The position numbers and the translations under genes were made by a program. The notes under the pieces were generated by a model that was given only the letters and a program-made list of their open reading frames with translations, had not been told where the DNA came from and did not search any database. From contig JADLCG010000247.1 of assembly GCA_020847355.1 (NCBI GenBank), positions 1-21,615 of the forward strand: DNA of 21,615 bases, in the 5' to 3' direction. Position 1 is the first letter of the stretch, and every line of letters starts with the position of its first letter. The stretch comes from Anaerolineales bacterium (lineage in GTDB: Bacteria > Chloroflexota > Anaerolineae > Anaerolineales > Villigracilaceae). Positions 1-7,138 of the stretch are shown piece after piece.

Positions 1-659
1 CTACCGGCTTTGGCATTGACGTGGACGACGCCGAATCAATTGCCAGCCGCATCAAAGAAGTCCATGAAATGGGCGTGGAAGTGGCGGTAGTGATCGGCGG
101 CGGCAACCTGTGGCGCGGTAAGCAAGGGTTGGATCACGGGATGGATCGCGCCACTGCAGATTATATGGGCATGTTGGGCACGGTAATGAACGCGCTCGTC
201 GTTATGGACGCTTTAGAACGCACTGGAGTTTATACGCGCGTTATGTCGGCAATTGAGATGCGCGCCATCGCCGAGCCGTATATTCGCCGCCGCGCAATCC
301 GTCATCTGGAAAAAGGGCGCGTGGTCATCTTCAGCGCCGGCATTGGCAGTCCGCATTTTTCTACGGATACCGCCGCCGCCTTACGCGCCACAGAAGTTGG
401 GGCGGAGGTTATCGTCAAAGCCACCAAAGTGGACGGCGTTTACGACTCAGACCCGAAGAAAAACCCCAACGCCGAAAAATTTAACGAACTCACCTATATT
501 GATTTGATCAACCGCCGCCTGGCGGTGATGGATAGCACCGCCGTCACCTTGTGCATGGACAACAACCTGCCGATACTCGTCTTGAATTATTGGGATAAGA
601 AAGCGCTGGTCGGCGCGTTACGCGGAGAGAAGATCGGCACGCTCGTCAGTCATAAATAA
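1..659 (+). CDS. pyrH: UMP kinase, 5' part outside the window
   Basis: This is the C-terminal part of the bacterial hexameric UMP kinase, which phosphorylates UMP to UDP in pyrimidine nucleotide synthesis in the cytosol. The reading frame is open from base 3 (residues TGFGID) and continues through the GTG at 21, so that GTG is an internal valine and not the start. Visible family blocks are VVIGGGNLWRG (nucleotide-binding glycines), ADYMGMLGTVMNAL, RAIRHLEKGRVVIFSAG, and VIVKATKVDGVYDSDP followed by AVMDSTAVTLCMDNNLPI. These are diagnostic of the amino acid kinase fold PyrH subgroup. It ends in TAA at 657-659 and is followed by a perfect 17-bp hairpin. In many bacteria pyrH precedes frr, as here. 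Only about the first 20-30 residues are missing. Confidence 0.96.
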   Translation, partial: TGFGIDVDDAESIASRIKEVHEMGVEVAVVIGGGNLWRGKQGLDHGMDRATADYMGMLGTVMNALVVMDALERTGVYTRVMSAIEMRAIAEPYIRRRAIRHLEKGRVVIFSAGIGSPHFSTDTAAALRATEVGAEVIVKATKVDGVYDSDPKKNPNAEKFNELTYIDLINRRLAVMDSTAVTLCMDNNLPILVLNYWDKKALVGALRGEKIGTLVSHK

Positions 660-678
660 GGCTTTCGTATAAATTTTG

Positions 679-724
679 ATAAGAGCTTCTTCTTTTTCCG
701 AATAAAGAAGAAGCTCTTATTTTC
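679..724 (+). terminator. Intrinsic terminator after pyrH
   Basis: A perfect 17-bp stem is formed by 679-695 (ATAAGAGCTTCTTCTTT) and 704-720, with an 8-base loop at 696-703. It is followed by TTT and then an A-run. It lies 20 bases past the pyrH stop. The U-tract is short and the stem AT-rich, so efficiency is uncertain, but it should at least partly separate pyrH from frr. Confidence 0.75.
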
Positions 725-787
725 AAAAAACTCTCAATTTCCTTCATTTTCTCCCGCCTTTATCTCAACCCATAGCCTAAATTCTTA

Positions 788-815
788 TTTTAGGGTATCC
801 TTGCGTTTGTATAAA
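788..815 (+). promoter_or_regulatory. Possible frr promoter region
   Basis: Because a hairpin terminator sits at 679-724, frr needs transcription from this gap. Two weak -10 candidates are visible: TATCCT at 796-801 inside TTTTAGGGTATCCT, and TATAAA at 810-815. No convincing -35 hexamer is present for either. The TTTTAGGGTATCCT string matches 12 of 14 bases of a string just before xseA (14774-14787). Confidence 0.3.
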
Positions 816-832
816 TTTCCAGGAGGAAGCAA

Positions 833-1402
833 GTGAGCGCTGAAGAAACGAAAGAATTATTGAAAGACGCCGAAACCCGTATGCATGGAGCGATTCAATC
901 TCTGCTCGAAGACCTCGGCGCAATCCGCACAGGCCGCGCCAGCCCCGCGCTGGTGGAAAAACTCCCCGTTGAATATTACGGCGCTCCCACCCCGTTGCAA
1001 CAACTCGCCTCGATCAGCGTCCCTGAGCCGCGCACCATTACGATCAAGCCTTTTGACAGCGCTACCTTAAAAGATATTGAAAAAGCAATTCGTAGTTCCG
1101 ATCTTGGGTTGAACCCCAACTCGGACGGGAAAATATTGCACCTCAACCTGCCGCCGCTCAATGAAGAGCGCCGCCGCGATCTCGTCAAACGCATGAGCCA
1201 CCGCTTGGAAGAAGCGCGCATCGCAATTCGCAACATCCGCCGCGATACCAATAACGATATCCGCGACTATGAAAAAGAAAAACTGATCACCGAGGACGAA
1301 CTCAAGCGCGGCGAAGAAGATTTACAAAAATTGACCGATAAATTTGTGGAAGAGATCGCCAAACACGGACACCTCAAAGAAAAAGAGATCATGGAAGTGT
1401 AA
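833..1402 (+). CDS. frr: Ribosome recycling factor
   Basis: RRF splits the post-termination ribosome together with EF-G in the cytosol. The 189-residue product is close to the usual 185. Family blocks are RTGRASPALVEKLPVEYYGAPTPL near residues 32-55, ISVPEPRTITIKPFD, LGLNPNSDGKILHLNLPPLNEERR and the C-terminal helix region with DNNDIRDYEKE-like spacing (RRDTNNDIRDYEKEK). The GTG start at 833 is chosen because an excellent AGGAGG (821-826) lies 6 bases upstream and the product then has the normal N-terminal length. It begins after a terminator, so it probably has its own promoter. The next gene, uppS, begins 22 bases after the stop. Confidence 0.97.
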   Translation: MSAEETKELLKDAETRMHGAIQSLLEDLGAIRTGRASPALVEKLPVEYYGAPTPLQQLASISVPEPRTITIKPFDSATLKDIEKAIRSSDLGLNPNSDGKILHLNLPPLNEERRRDLVKRMSHRLEEARIAIRNIRRDTNNDIRDYEKEKLITEDELKRGEEDLQKLTDKFVEEIAKHGHLKEKEIMEV

Positions 1403-1424
1403 GCGCTTCTCACTTAACTGAAAA

Positions 1425-2174
1425 ATGATTGCCGAATCGACAAACCAGATACCGCCTGAAAAGATTCCCCAACACGTTGCAATGATTATGGATGGCAACG
1501 GCCGCTGGGCGCTTCAGCGCGGGCTACCGCGCTTGGCTGGCCACAAAGCCGGAACGGAAAACCTGCGCCGCATCATCCGCGCCAGCGTGGAATTTGGCGT
1601 GAAATATCTGACCATTTATGCTTTTTCCACTGAAAATTGGGGCAGACCTCCAGAAGAAGTTCAAGGCTTAATGTTCATCCTTCAGGATGTGATTGACCGC
1701 GAGTTAAATGAACTCCATCGTGAAGGCGTGCAACTTCGTCATATTGGGCGGCTGGAAAGATTGAATCCCCGCGTTCAAAAAAAAGTTCTCAAAGCGATTG
1801 AACTGACCAAGAACAACACGCGCTTAGTAGTTAACGTCGCTTTCAACTATGGCGGGCGAGATGAAATCGTCTGCGCGATTCAAAAAATTATCAACGATGG
1901 CATTCCTGCCGAAGCGGTGACCGACGAGTTAGTTAATCATTACCTGTTTACGGCAGGCGTCCCAGACCCGGATCTGATCATCCGCACTTCCGGCGAATTG
2001 CGCGTGAGCAATTTCCTAATTTGGCAAGCCGCATATTCAGAATGGTACGTCACGCCAACGTATTGGCCCGATTTTGGTCGAGAAGAATATTACCGCGCCT
2101 TGGAAGCATTTGCCCACCGCGACCGACGCTTCGGAAAAGTATCTTCGGCGGAGTTACAGGAAACGAATGCTTAA
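1425..2174 (+). CDS. uppS: Undecaprenyl diphosphate synthase (cis-prenyltransferase)
   Basis: This enzyme condenses isopentenyl-PP onto farnesyl-PP in cis to give the long-chain (usually C55) carrier used for peptidoglycan and other wall polymers. It acts at the cytosolic face of the membrane. The 249-residue protein is family-typical. HVAMIMDGNGRWA (17-29) carries the catalytic Asp23. YLTIYAFSTENWGRPPEEV (61-79), FNYGGRDEIV (140-149) and RTSGELRVSNF (187-197) give the diphosphate-binding Arg/Ser region and Mg-binding Glu. The WPDF motif follows at 214-217. The ATG at 1425 lies 22 bases after frr and lacks a strong SD, suggesting translation within the frr transcript. Its stop overlaps the cdsA start by 8 bases, a sign of translational coupling. 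Chain length of the product cannot be judged from sequence. Confidence 0.96.
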   Translation: MIAESTNQIPPEKIPQHVAMIMDGNGRWALQRGLPRLAGHKAGTENLRRIIRASVEFGVKYLTIYAFSTENWGRPPEEVQGLMFILQDVIDRELNELHREGVQLRHIGRLERLNPRVQKKVLKAIELTKNNTRLVVNVAFNYGGRDEIVCAIQKIINDGIPAEAVTDELVNHYLFTAGVPDPDLIIRTSGELRVSNFLIWQAAYSEWYVTPTYWPDFGREEYYRALEAFAHRDRRFGKVSSAELQETNA

Positions 2175-2979
2175 GCGAACTATCTCGGCTTTAGGGTTGG
2201 TTGCAGTTGGCTTGCCCGCCATTATGCTCGGCGGAATTTTTTATTACGCGCTCATGGGGACCTTCCTCATTGGCGCCGCTTGGGAATATGTGCAAATGTT
2301 CAAAGCGGTTAAGCTTGAACCGCAAGCGCAAATTACCATTGGCGGCGTGGCGCTCGTCACCATTGCGCGCATGTTCTTTCCCGCTTATGCCCAACCGGTT
2401 TTCATCGCCTGCATTTTGCTGGCAATGACCTATCACCTTATCGCTTACGAGCGTGGACGCGAACAGTCCGCGCTCGATTTTTGTTTAACTATTGGCGGCG
2501 TCACCTATCTCGGCTGGCTAGGCTCTTTTCTATTTGATTTACGTAACCTGCCGCAGGGGGGCTGGTGGTTTATGTTGGTGATGCTCTGCGTTTGGTTAGG
2601 CGATTCTGGCGCATACGCGATTGGACGCCATTACGGCAAGCATAAAATAGCGCCGCGCCTCAGCCCTAAGAAAAGCTGGGAAGGTTACATTGCCAGCGTT
2701 TTCGCCGGCTTGATTAGCGGACCTCTGTATCTATATATCTTCACAACCTTCGGCTTTTTAAAAAGCGATATGTCATTCTGGCAAGGCGCAGCTCTCGGCG
2801 TATTGCTCGGCGCATTGCCCACGCTCGGCGACCTTGGCGAAAGCATGATCAAGCGCCAATCGGGCATAAAAGATTCAGGCGAGATCATCCCCGGTCACGG
2901 CGGCTTTTTTGACCGCATCGATTCCTGGTTGTGGGGAACGGTGATCGGTTATTACTTTCTCGTTTGGTTTATTTTGTAA
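2167..2979 (+). CDS. cdsA: Phosphatidate cytidylyltransferase (CDP-diacylglycerol synthase)
   Basis: CdsA converts phosphatidic acid and CTP to CDP-diacylglycerol, the branch-point precursor of phospholipids, in the cytoplasmic membrane. The 270-residue protein has several hydrophobic segments from residue 5 on. It also carries the complete C-terminal family signature near residues 226-252: S-M-I-K-R, then KDSG, PGHGG, and FDRID. The start is taken as ATG 2167, not the longer reading from 2074. The shorter form begins MLKRT and then enters the first membrane helix, it has AGGAA close upstream, and it gives an 8-base overlap (ATGCTTAA) with the uppS stop. The uppS-cdsA pairing is conserved in many bacteria. 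In many bacteria dxr and rseP follow, but here glpX does. Confidence 0.94.
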   Translation: MLKRTISALGLVAVGLPAIMLGGIFYYALMGTFLIGAAWEYVQMFKAVKLEPQAQITIGGVALVTIARMFFPAYAQPVFIACILLAMTYHLIAYERGREQSALDFCLTIGGVTYLGWLGSFLFDLRNLPQGGWWFMLVMLCVWLGDSGAYAIGRHYGKHKIAPRLSPKKSWEGYIASVFAGLISGPLYLYIFTTFGFLKSDMSFWQGAALGVLLGALPTLGDLGESMIKRQSGIKDSGEIIPGHGGFFDRIDSWLWGTVIGYYFLVWFIL

Positions 2980-2994
2980 AAAAATGGAGGCACA

Positions 2995-3987
2995 ATGTCA
3001 GTTCTTGGCGCTACCCCTACTCGCAACCTTGCGCTGGAATTAGCCAGAGTTACCGAAGCGGCGGCGATGATGGCGGGCCGCTTTATGGGACGCGGCGATA
3101 AAGAAGGGGCGGATCAAGCCGCCGTCAACGCGATGCGGATGATTCTTTCCACGGTGGATATGAACGGCATCATTGTCATTGGCGAAGGCGAAAAAGATAA
3201 AGCCCCAATGTTATTCAACGGGGAAAAGGTGGGCAACGGCTCAAAGCCAGACGTGGATGTGGCGGTAGATCCCATTGACGGGACGCGCCCTTTGGCTTTC
3301 GGACGTTCAAACTCTTTGGCGACTGTGGCAGTTGCGCCGCGCGGAACGATGTTTGACCCGGGCCCGTTTGTTTATATGAACAAGATCGCAGTGGGACCGG
3401 AAGCCAAAGGCAAAATTGATATTGAAAGACCCATCACCGAAAACTTAAAAGCTATCGCCAAAGCCAAAGGCAAGGACGTGGAAGACTTGACGACGATCAT
3501 TTTAGATCGTCCGCGCCACGACAACATGGTAGCGGAGATTCGTAAGGCGGGCGCGCGCATTCGCCAAATTCCAGATGGCGATGTGGCGGCGGCGCTGATG
3601 ACCGCCTGGCCCGATTCCGGCGTGGATGTTTTGTTAGGCATTGGCGGCACGCCTGAAGGCGTGATTGCGGCTTGCGCTTTGCGGGCGATGGGCGGCGAAA
3701 TTCAAGGTAAATTATTTGCGCGCGACGAAGACGAACTGCGCCGAGGGCGCGAAGCGGGCTATGATTTTGAAAAGATTTTGACCATGCCCGATCTGGTTTC
3801 TTCGGAAGACGTGTTCTTTGCGGCAACCGGCATCACTAACGGCGAACTGCTCCGCGGCGTGCGGTATTTTGGCGATCGGATCACTACCGATAGCTTGGTG
3901 GTGCGCGGGCTGACTGGAACGGTACGTCAGATTACCGCGATTCATACTACTGATAAATTGGATAATTTGAGCGAAATGCATTATTAA
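2995..3987 (+). CDS. glpX: Class II fructose-1,6-bisphosphatase
   Basis: This enzyme hydrolyses fructose-1,6-bisphosphate to fructose-6-phosphate in gluconeogenesis, in the cytosol, usually with Mn or Mg. At 330 residues it fits the GlpX family. Visible blocks are IVIGEGEKDKAPM (60-72), FNGEKVGNG, VAVDPIDGTRPLAFGRSNS (90-108, metal- and phosphate-binding loop), VYMNKIAVGPEAKG, DRPRHDNMVAEIRKAG, IPDGDVAAAL and GIGGTPEGV. The family also allows Glu in place of Asp95 in the DPI(D/E)GT motif. The ATG at 2995 has GGAGG at 2985-2989. It follows cdsA by 15 bases, so it is probably cotranscribed. A bifunctional FBPase/SBPase role is known in some relatives and cannot be excluded. Confidence 0.94.
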   Translation: MSVLGATPTRNLALELARVTEAAAMMAGRFMGRGDKEGADQAAVNAMRMILSTVDMNGIIVIGEGEKDKAPMLFNGEKVGNGSKPDVDVAVDPIDGTRPLAFGRSNSLATVAVAPRGTMFDPGPFVYMNKIAVGPEAKGKIDIERPITENLKAIAKAKGKDVEDLTTIILDRPRHDNMVAEIRKAGARIRQIPDGDVAAALMTAWPDSGVDVLLGIGGTPEGVIAACALRAMGGEIQGKLFARDEDELRRGREAGYDFEKILTMPDLVSSEDVFFAATGITNGELLRGVRYFGDRITTDSLVVRGLTGTVRQITAIHTTDKLDNLSEMHY

Positions 3988-4014
3988 AAAGAGAAATTAT
4001 TTTTTAAGTTTCTC

Positions 4015-4043
4015 TTGACATTCCCTACTCTTATCCGTATAAT
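4015..4043 (+). promoter_or_regulatory. Perfect sigma-70 type promoter for tRNA-Asn
   Basis: TTGACA at 4015-4020 and TATAAT at 4038-4043 are separated by exactly 17 bases, which is the full housekeeping sigma consensus. The predicted start near 4050 is about 5 bases before the tRNA, giving a very short 5' leader for RNase P to remove. Confidence 0.92.
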
Positions 4044-4054
4044 GGCGGTCGCTT

Positions 4055-4127
4055 TCCTCGATAGCTCAATCGGCGGAGCGAGCGGCTGTTAACCGCTAGG
4101 TTGTAGGTTCAAGTCCTACTCGAGGAG
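4055..4127 (+). tRNA. tRNA-Asn (anticodon GUU)
   Basis: A full cloverleaf can be drawn by hand. The acceptor stem pairs TCCTCGA (4055-4061) with TCGAGGA (4120-4126). The D stem is GCTC/GAGC (4064-4067/4076-4079). The anticodon stem is AGCGG/CCGCT with loop CTGTTAA (4086-4092) and anticodon GTT at 4088-4090. The T stem is GTAGG/CCTAC with loop TTCAAGT. The discriminator base is G4127. The following bases are CAC, so CCA is not encoded and must be added by a nucleotidyltransferase. Confidence 0.97.
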
Positions 4128-4132
4128 CACTG

Positions 4133-4176
4133 AAAAGAAAACGCTCTCGGCTAAAAAGCCGAGAGCGTTTTCTTTT
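4133..4176. terminator. Bidirectional terminator between tRNA-Asn and the ABC operon
   Basis: A perfect 20-bp stem joins 4133-4152 and 4157-4176 with an AAAA loop. The GC-rich core (CGCTCTCGGCT) is flanked by A-rich and T-rich ends, so it can stop transcription from both directions. It serves the tRNA on the plus strand and the exporter operon on the minus strand. Confidence 0.92.
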
Positions 4177-4181
4177 GACCT

Positions 4182-4208
4182 CTGCGCGGCGGTGAGGGCG
4201 CCGCGCAG
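4182..4208. repeat. GC-rich hairpin after the ABC operon
   Basis: CTGCGCGGCG (4182-4191) pairs perfectly with CGCCGCGCAG (4199-4208) across a 7-base loop. There is no T-tract on either side. It sits between the permease stop (4234) and the bidirectional terminator, so it may protect the 3' end of the operon mRNA or add to termination. Confidence 0.5.
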
Positions 4209-4233
4209 TTGGTTTCAGCGGGGGAGATGTAGC

Positions 4234-5085
4234 TTAGTGCTGACCAAGCGTCCCTAAGGCGCGGACGCGCTTTTCAACGCGCGCGAAAACCCAAGCCCCA
4301 ATCCATAATAAAAGGAACATGGAACTGACGAGGAGCAAAACTTCCAGATGGATGGGCAGAAGCGTTTCTGTGTTGAGCGTCACGCCGCGCACTGCATCCA
4401 ACCCATAAGTCAATGGGAGCGCGAGAGCGACGGGAATGAGCCAGTAAGGCAGAGCCTGAACAGGGTAGCTTGTGCCGGTGAGGCCTTGCACAAGAAAACT
4501 GCCCACGTCTACCAGCGTGTTGGCTTCGCGCATGAGCAATACGAGAGCGGCAAAGGCGAACCCAAAACCATACAAGCCGATTAACGCGGGGATGGCGATT
4601 AAGACTGCCATCCAAATATTGCCGGTGGGGTGAAAGCCGAATAAAGCCGCCGCAATGAGCAACATTAGGATCGAGATGATAGTAGTTACTAAGAGACTGG
4701 AGATTGTGCGCCCAACGAGGATGAGCGGGCGTGAAATCGGCGCGAGCCAGTTAGATTCAAGCACGCCTGCGTTCATATCTTCTTTGAGGGCGAAACCCAT
4801 GCCCCAGAAAACGGTCATAATGAAGTTGGAGAGCGCCGTGCCGATCAGGATATAGGACATATAATCGCTGGTGCCGCTGTATGCCGCAAAGCCGAGCGCC
4901 TGCCCATTGACGCTAAAGGCTTTGCCCATGAAGTAGATGGGCGTGATCCAAATTAGCGGTTGAAAAATCATCGAAACAGCGTTCAGCGGATAGCGCCAGA
5001 AAACTTTCCAATCTTTGCGGGCGATGATATATAAAGCCCGTAATTGCGTGATGAAGTTGGGTTGAGAGAGCGTCTTGATTTGCAT
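4234..5085 (-). CDS. ABC-2 type exporter permease, second subunit
   Basis: This is a 283-residue integral membrane protein of the ABC-2 permease superfamily (drug, lipid or polysaccharide export). After a cytosolic amphipathic start (residues 1-30, RKDWKVFWRYP), about six hydrophobic segments follow. The block MNAGVLESNWLAPISRP lies in the first large loop, where ABC-2 proteins have a conserved coupling region. It is clearly a paralogue of the preceding gene: both share the R(K/R)-(D/E)-W...RYP opening, the LESNWL(A/S)P motif, YG(F/L)GFAFA and a C-terminus of the form E(K/R)R.R..G.(L/I)GQ. The two probably form a heterodimeric pore with the ATPase encoded upstream. It lies 12 bases downstream of that permease. 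The substrate cannot be told. Confidence 0.88.
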   Translation of the reverse strand: MQIKTLSQPNFITQLRALYIIARKDWKVFWRYPLNAVSMIFQPLIWITPIYFMGKAFSVNGQALGFAAYSGTSDYMSYILIGTALSNFIMTVFWGMGFALKEDMNAGVLESNWLAPISRPLILVGRTISSLLVTTIISILMLLIAAALFGFHPTGNIWMAVLIAIPALIGLYGFGFAFAALVLLMREANTLVDVGSFLVQGLTGTSYPVQALPYWLIPVALALPLTYGLDAVRGVTLNTETLLPIHLEVLLLVSSMFLLLWIGAWVFARVEKRVRALGTLGQH

Positions 5086-5097
5086 GAGCGTTTGCCT

Positions 5098-5967
5098 TTA
5101 ATATTGCCCAATGGCGCCGGTCTGACGCGCGCGGCGTTCCATCCAAATGAAGGTGAAATAGCCGACCAACATCCAGAATGCGCCAAATGCCAAGAGCGCC
5201 GCCAAATCAGGAAGTAATTCGACGAGGCTGGCGTTGGCAAATGCGGCGGCGCGCACGCCATGAATCAAATAGGTTTGCGGAAGCCATTGAGCGATGGATT
5301 GCATCCAAGCGGGAAGTAGAGTGACGGGGAAAGTAATGCCGCAAAAGATCATCACCAGCCCGCGCACTAAGAAGACGAAAGTATTCGCTTCTTTGAGCGT
5401 GATCACTAAGCTGGCGAAAGCAAACCCCAGCCCATAGATGGACGGAATTGCCGCAAGCGTGACGAGAAGCGCCAGCCAAGGATTGCCGTGTAAACGCACT
5501 CCAAATAATAGCCCGAACTCAAGCGCAGTGATCAAGATGAATGTGAACATGGAAACAACCTGCGTGCCTGTAGCTCCCAGTAGATAAGAGAAGCGCCAAG
5601 TGGGGGAAAGCCAGTTCGATTCAAGCGTGCCGCGCATTTGTTCGTTGCGTAATGCGAAACCCACATCCCAAAGCACGATGTTTTGCCACATCCACACGGT
5701 TGAGCCGACCACGATATAGCCGATGAAATCATTTGCGCCGGTGTTCGCCATGAAGATTTTTAGCCCGCTCCCATCTGGACCTGAAAGCGCGCGCGCCGTG
5801 AGAATGTACATCATCGGAAAGATGAGGGGCCAAATCAGGAGGGCAATGACCCAGCTTGGATAGCGAATGAAGATAACCCATTCACGGCGGAGAACTGCAT
5901 AAAAAGCGCGTAGTTCGGAAAGTAAGCCGGTTTTGCCGAGAACTTGCGGTTGAAGCGTCGTATTCAT
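5098..5967 (-). CDS. ABC-2 type exporter permease, first subunit
   Basis: This is a 289-residue ABC-2 permease with six or so predicted membrane helices, for example YPSWVIALLIWPLIFPMMYI near 36-55. It contains a LESNWLSPTWR coupling-loop motif and an EANTFVFLVRGLVMIFCG region typical of the DrrB/ABC-2 family. It starts with ATG just 2 bases after the ATPase stop codon, which implies translational coupling. The C-terminus (MERRARQTGAIGQY) resembles that of the next permease. Divergence between the two copies is large enough to suggest an old duplication and an obligate heterodimer. Export of a drug, lipid or glycan is inferred from the family only. Confidence 0.88.
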   Translation of the reverse strand: MNTTLQPQVLGKTGLLSELRAFYAVLRREWVIFIRYPSWVIALLIWPLIFPMMYILTARALSGPDGSGLKIFMANTGANDFIGYIVVGSTVWMWQNIVLWDVGFALRNEQMRGTLESNWLSPTWRFSYLLGATGTQVVSMFTFILITALEFGLLFGVRLHGNPWLALLVTLAAIPSIYGLGFAFASLVITLKEANTFVFLVRGLVMIFCGITFPVTLLPAWMQSIAQWLPQTYLIHGVRAAAFANASLVELLPDLAALLAFGAFWMLVGYFTFIWMERRARQTGAIGQY

Positions 5968-5969
5968 TG

Positions 5970-7028
5970 TTAATCCCTTAATGCTTTGCCAGTGAGATGA
6001 ATGAACACATCCTCTAGCGAAGGTTTGACTACGTTCATGTTAACCAGCCGCGTCCCATTTTGACTGATGTTTTCGACGATCTTCGGCAATACGGCTCGGC
6101 TGTTGTGAGATTGGAGATTCACTTCCCATAAATCCGCTTCGCCTTGCTGGCGCGCCACCAAACTGCTAACTTCTGAAATAGAGCGCAGTTTCTCGCCGAC
6201 ATATTCCTGCCAACCGCTCACTTCTAATTTGATGATTTCCTGTTGCTCAATGCGGGCTTTGAGATTGGCGGGCGTATCTAAAGCGATCACTTTACCCGCG
6301 TCAATAATCCCAATTCGATCAGAGAGCAAATCGGCTTCTTCCATATAATGCGTGGTCAGCAAGATCGTATGCCCTTCCGCTTTCAGCGTGGCGATCAGTT
6401 CTCGTAAATTGCGTGCCGCTTGCGGGTCCAGCCCGAGCGTGGGTTCATCCAATAAAAGAATCGGCGGGCGCGCCAATAACGCCTTCGCAATCGCAATGCG
6501 TTGCCGCATTCCGGTTGAATATTTTTCAACCAATTCATTAGCGCGATCTTTGATTTCCATGCGCTCAATTAATTCCTCCACGCGCTTTTTGGCAATCGCC
6601 GCCGGAATATGATATAGCGCGGCGAAGTACTCCAAATTTTCGCGGCCCGATAGCTTCCAATAAATGCTCCGCTCGCCCGCCAGCACAGTCCCTAAATTTC
6701 TGCGGACTTCATTGGCTTGCTTCACTACGTCAAACCCATTGACGGTGGCTGTGCCGCTGGTTGGTTCGAGCAAAGTGCAAATCATGCGGATGGTAGTGGA
6801 TTTGCCTGCGCCATTTGGACCTAGTAAGCCAAAAACTTCTCCGCGTTGGATTTGCAGATTCACGCCATTGACAGCCGTGAACAGCGCCTGCGGTTTCTTC
6901 TTCCAAAATTGCCAGCGCTTCTTTTCTGGACCTTGACTCGCTTCGCCTTCGAGGGGCTTATCGCCAGTTCCGGCGCGGGCAGGGAATTGCTTGACGAGTT
7001 GCGTGGCTTCAATTGCAAAATCAGACAT
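5970..7028 (-). CDS. ABC-2 type exporter ATP-binding subunit
   Basis: This 352-residue nucleotide-binding subunit powers the two permeases encoded just after it. The Walker A motif GPNGAGKST is at 70-78. The signature is YSTGMRQR (170-177) in place of LSGGQ. Walker B ILLLDEP is at 190-196, and the switch His227 lies in TTHYMEEA. The usual Q-loop glutamine is replaced in VLAGERSIYW (115-124), a form seen in a DrrA-like subgroup. After the ABC core, about 100 residues form the DrrA-type C-terminal regulatory domain ending in PSLEDVFIHLTG. A charged stretch at about 18-48 (KPLEGEASQGPEKKRW, then KKKP) interrupts the first beta-strands and is unusual. The ATG has GGAGG upstream, and a strong promoter lies 75-110 bases upstream. 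Confidence 0.92.
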   Translation of the reverse strand: MSDFAIEATQLVKQFPARAGTGDKPLEGEASQGPEKKRWQFWKKKPQALFTAVNGVNLQIQRGEVFGLLGPNGAGKSTTIRMICTLLEPTSGTATVNGFDVVKQANEVRRNLGTVLAGERSIYWKLSGRENLEYFAALYHIPAAIAKKRVEELIERMEIKDRANELVEKYSTGMRQRIAIAKALLARPPILLLDEPTLGLDPQAARNLRELIATLKAEGHTILLTTHYMEEADLLSDRIGIIDAGKVIALDTPANLKARIEQQEIIKLEVSGWQEYVGEKLRSISEVSSLVARQQGEADLWEVNLQSHNSRAVLPKIVENISQNGTRLVNMNVVKPSLEDVFIHLTGKALRD

Positions 7029-7057
7029 AACGACCTCCGAATTTGAGCTTTCTCAAG

Positions 7058-7090
7058 AAAATTGATATTTTTGTAAATAAAATCAATTTT
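7058..7090. repeat. Inverted repeat in the ABC operon leader
   Basis: AAAATTGAT (7058-7066) and ATCAATTTT (7082-7090) are perfect 9-base arms around 15 AT-rich bases. It lies between the predicted transcription start (about 7103) and the ribosome binding site. It could be an operator or a weak RNA hairpin. A second small hairpin, TTGAG-CTTT-CTCAA, lies at 7043-7056. Confidence 0.4.
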
Positions 7091-7109
7091 TTATTGAAGT
7101 TATTGCTAT

Positions 7110-7138
7110 ATTCTAAGTAAATATATAAATTTTGTCAA
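7110..7138 (-). promoter_or_regulatory. Promoter of the ABC exporter operon
   Basis: Read on the minus strand, TTGACA (7138-7133) and TAGAAT (7115-7110) are separated by exactly 17 AT-rich bases, a near-consensus housekeeping promoter. The predicted start is near 7103, leaving a leader of roughly 75 bases. Confidence 0.8.

Noticed and set aside
21..23. GTG as the start of pyrH
   Set aside because: The frame is open upstream to the window edge with family-typical residues (TGFGID), so this is an internal valine.
2074..2166. Longer cdsA start inside uppS
   Set aside because: The extra 31 residues are a frame-shifted read of the uppS end and have no family counterpart. ATG 2167 fits the first membrane helix.
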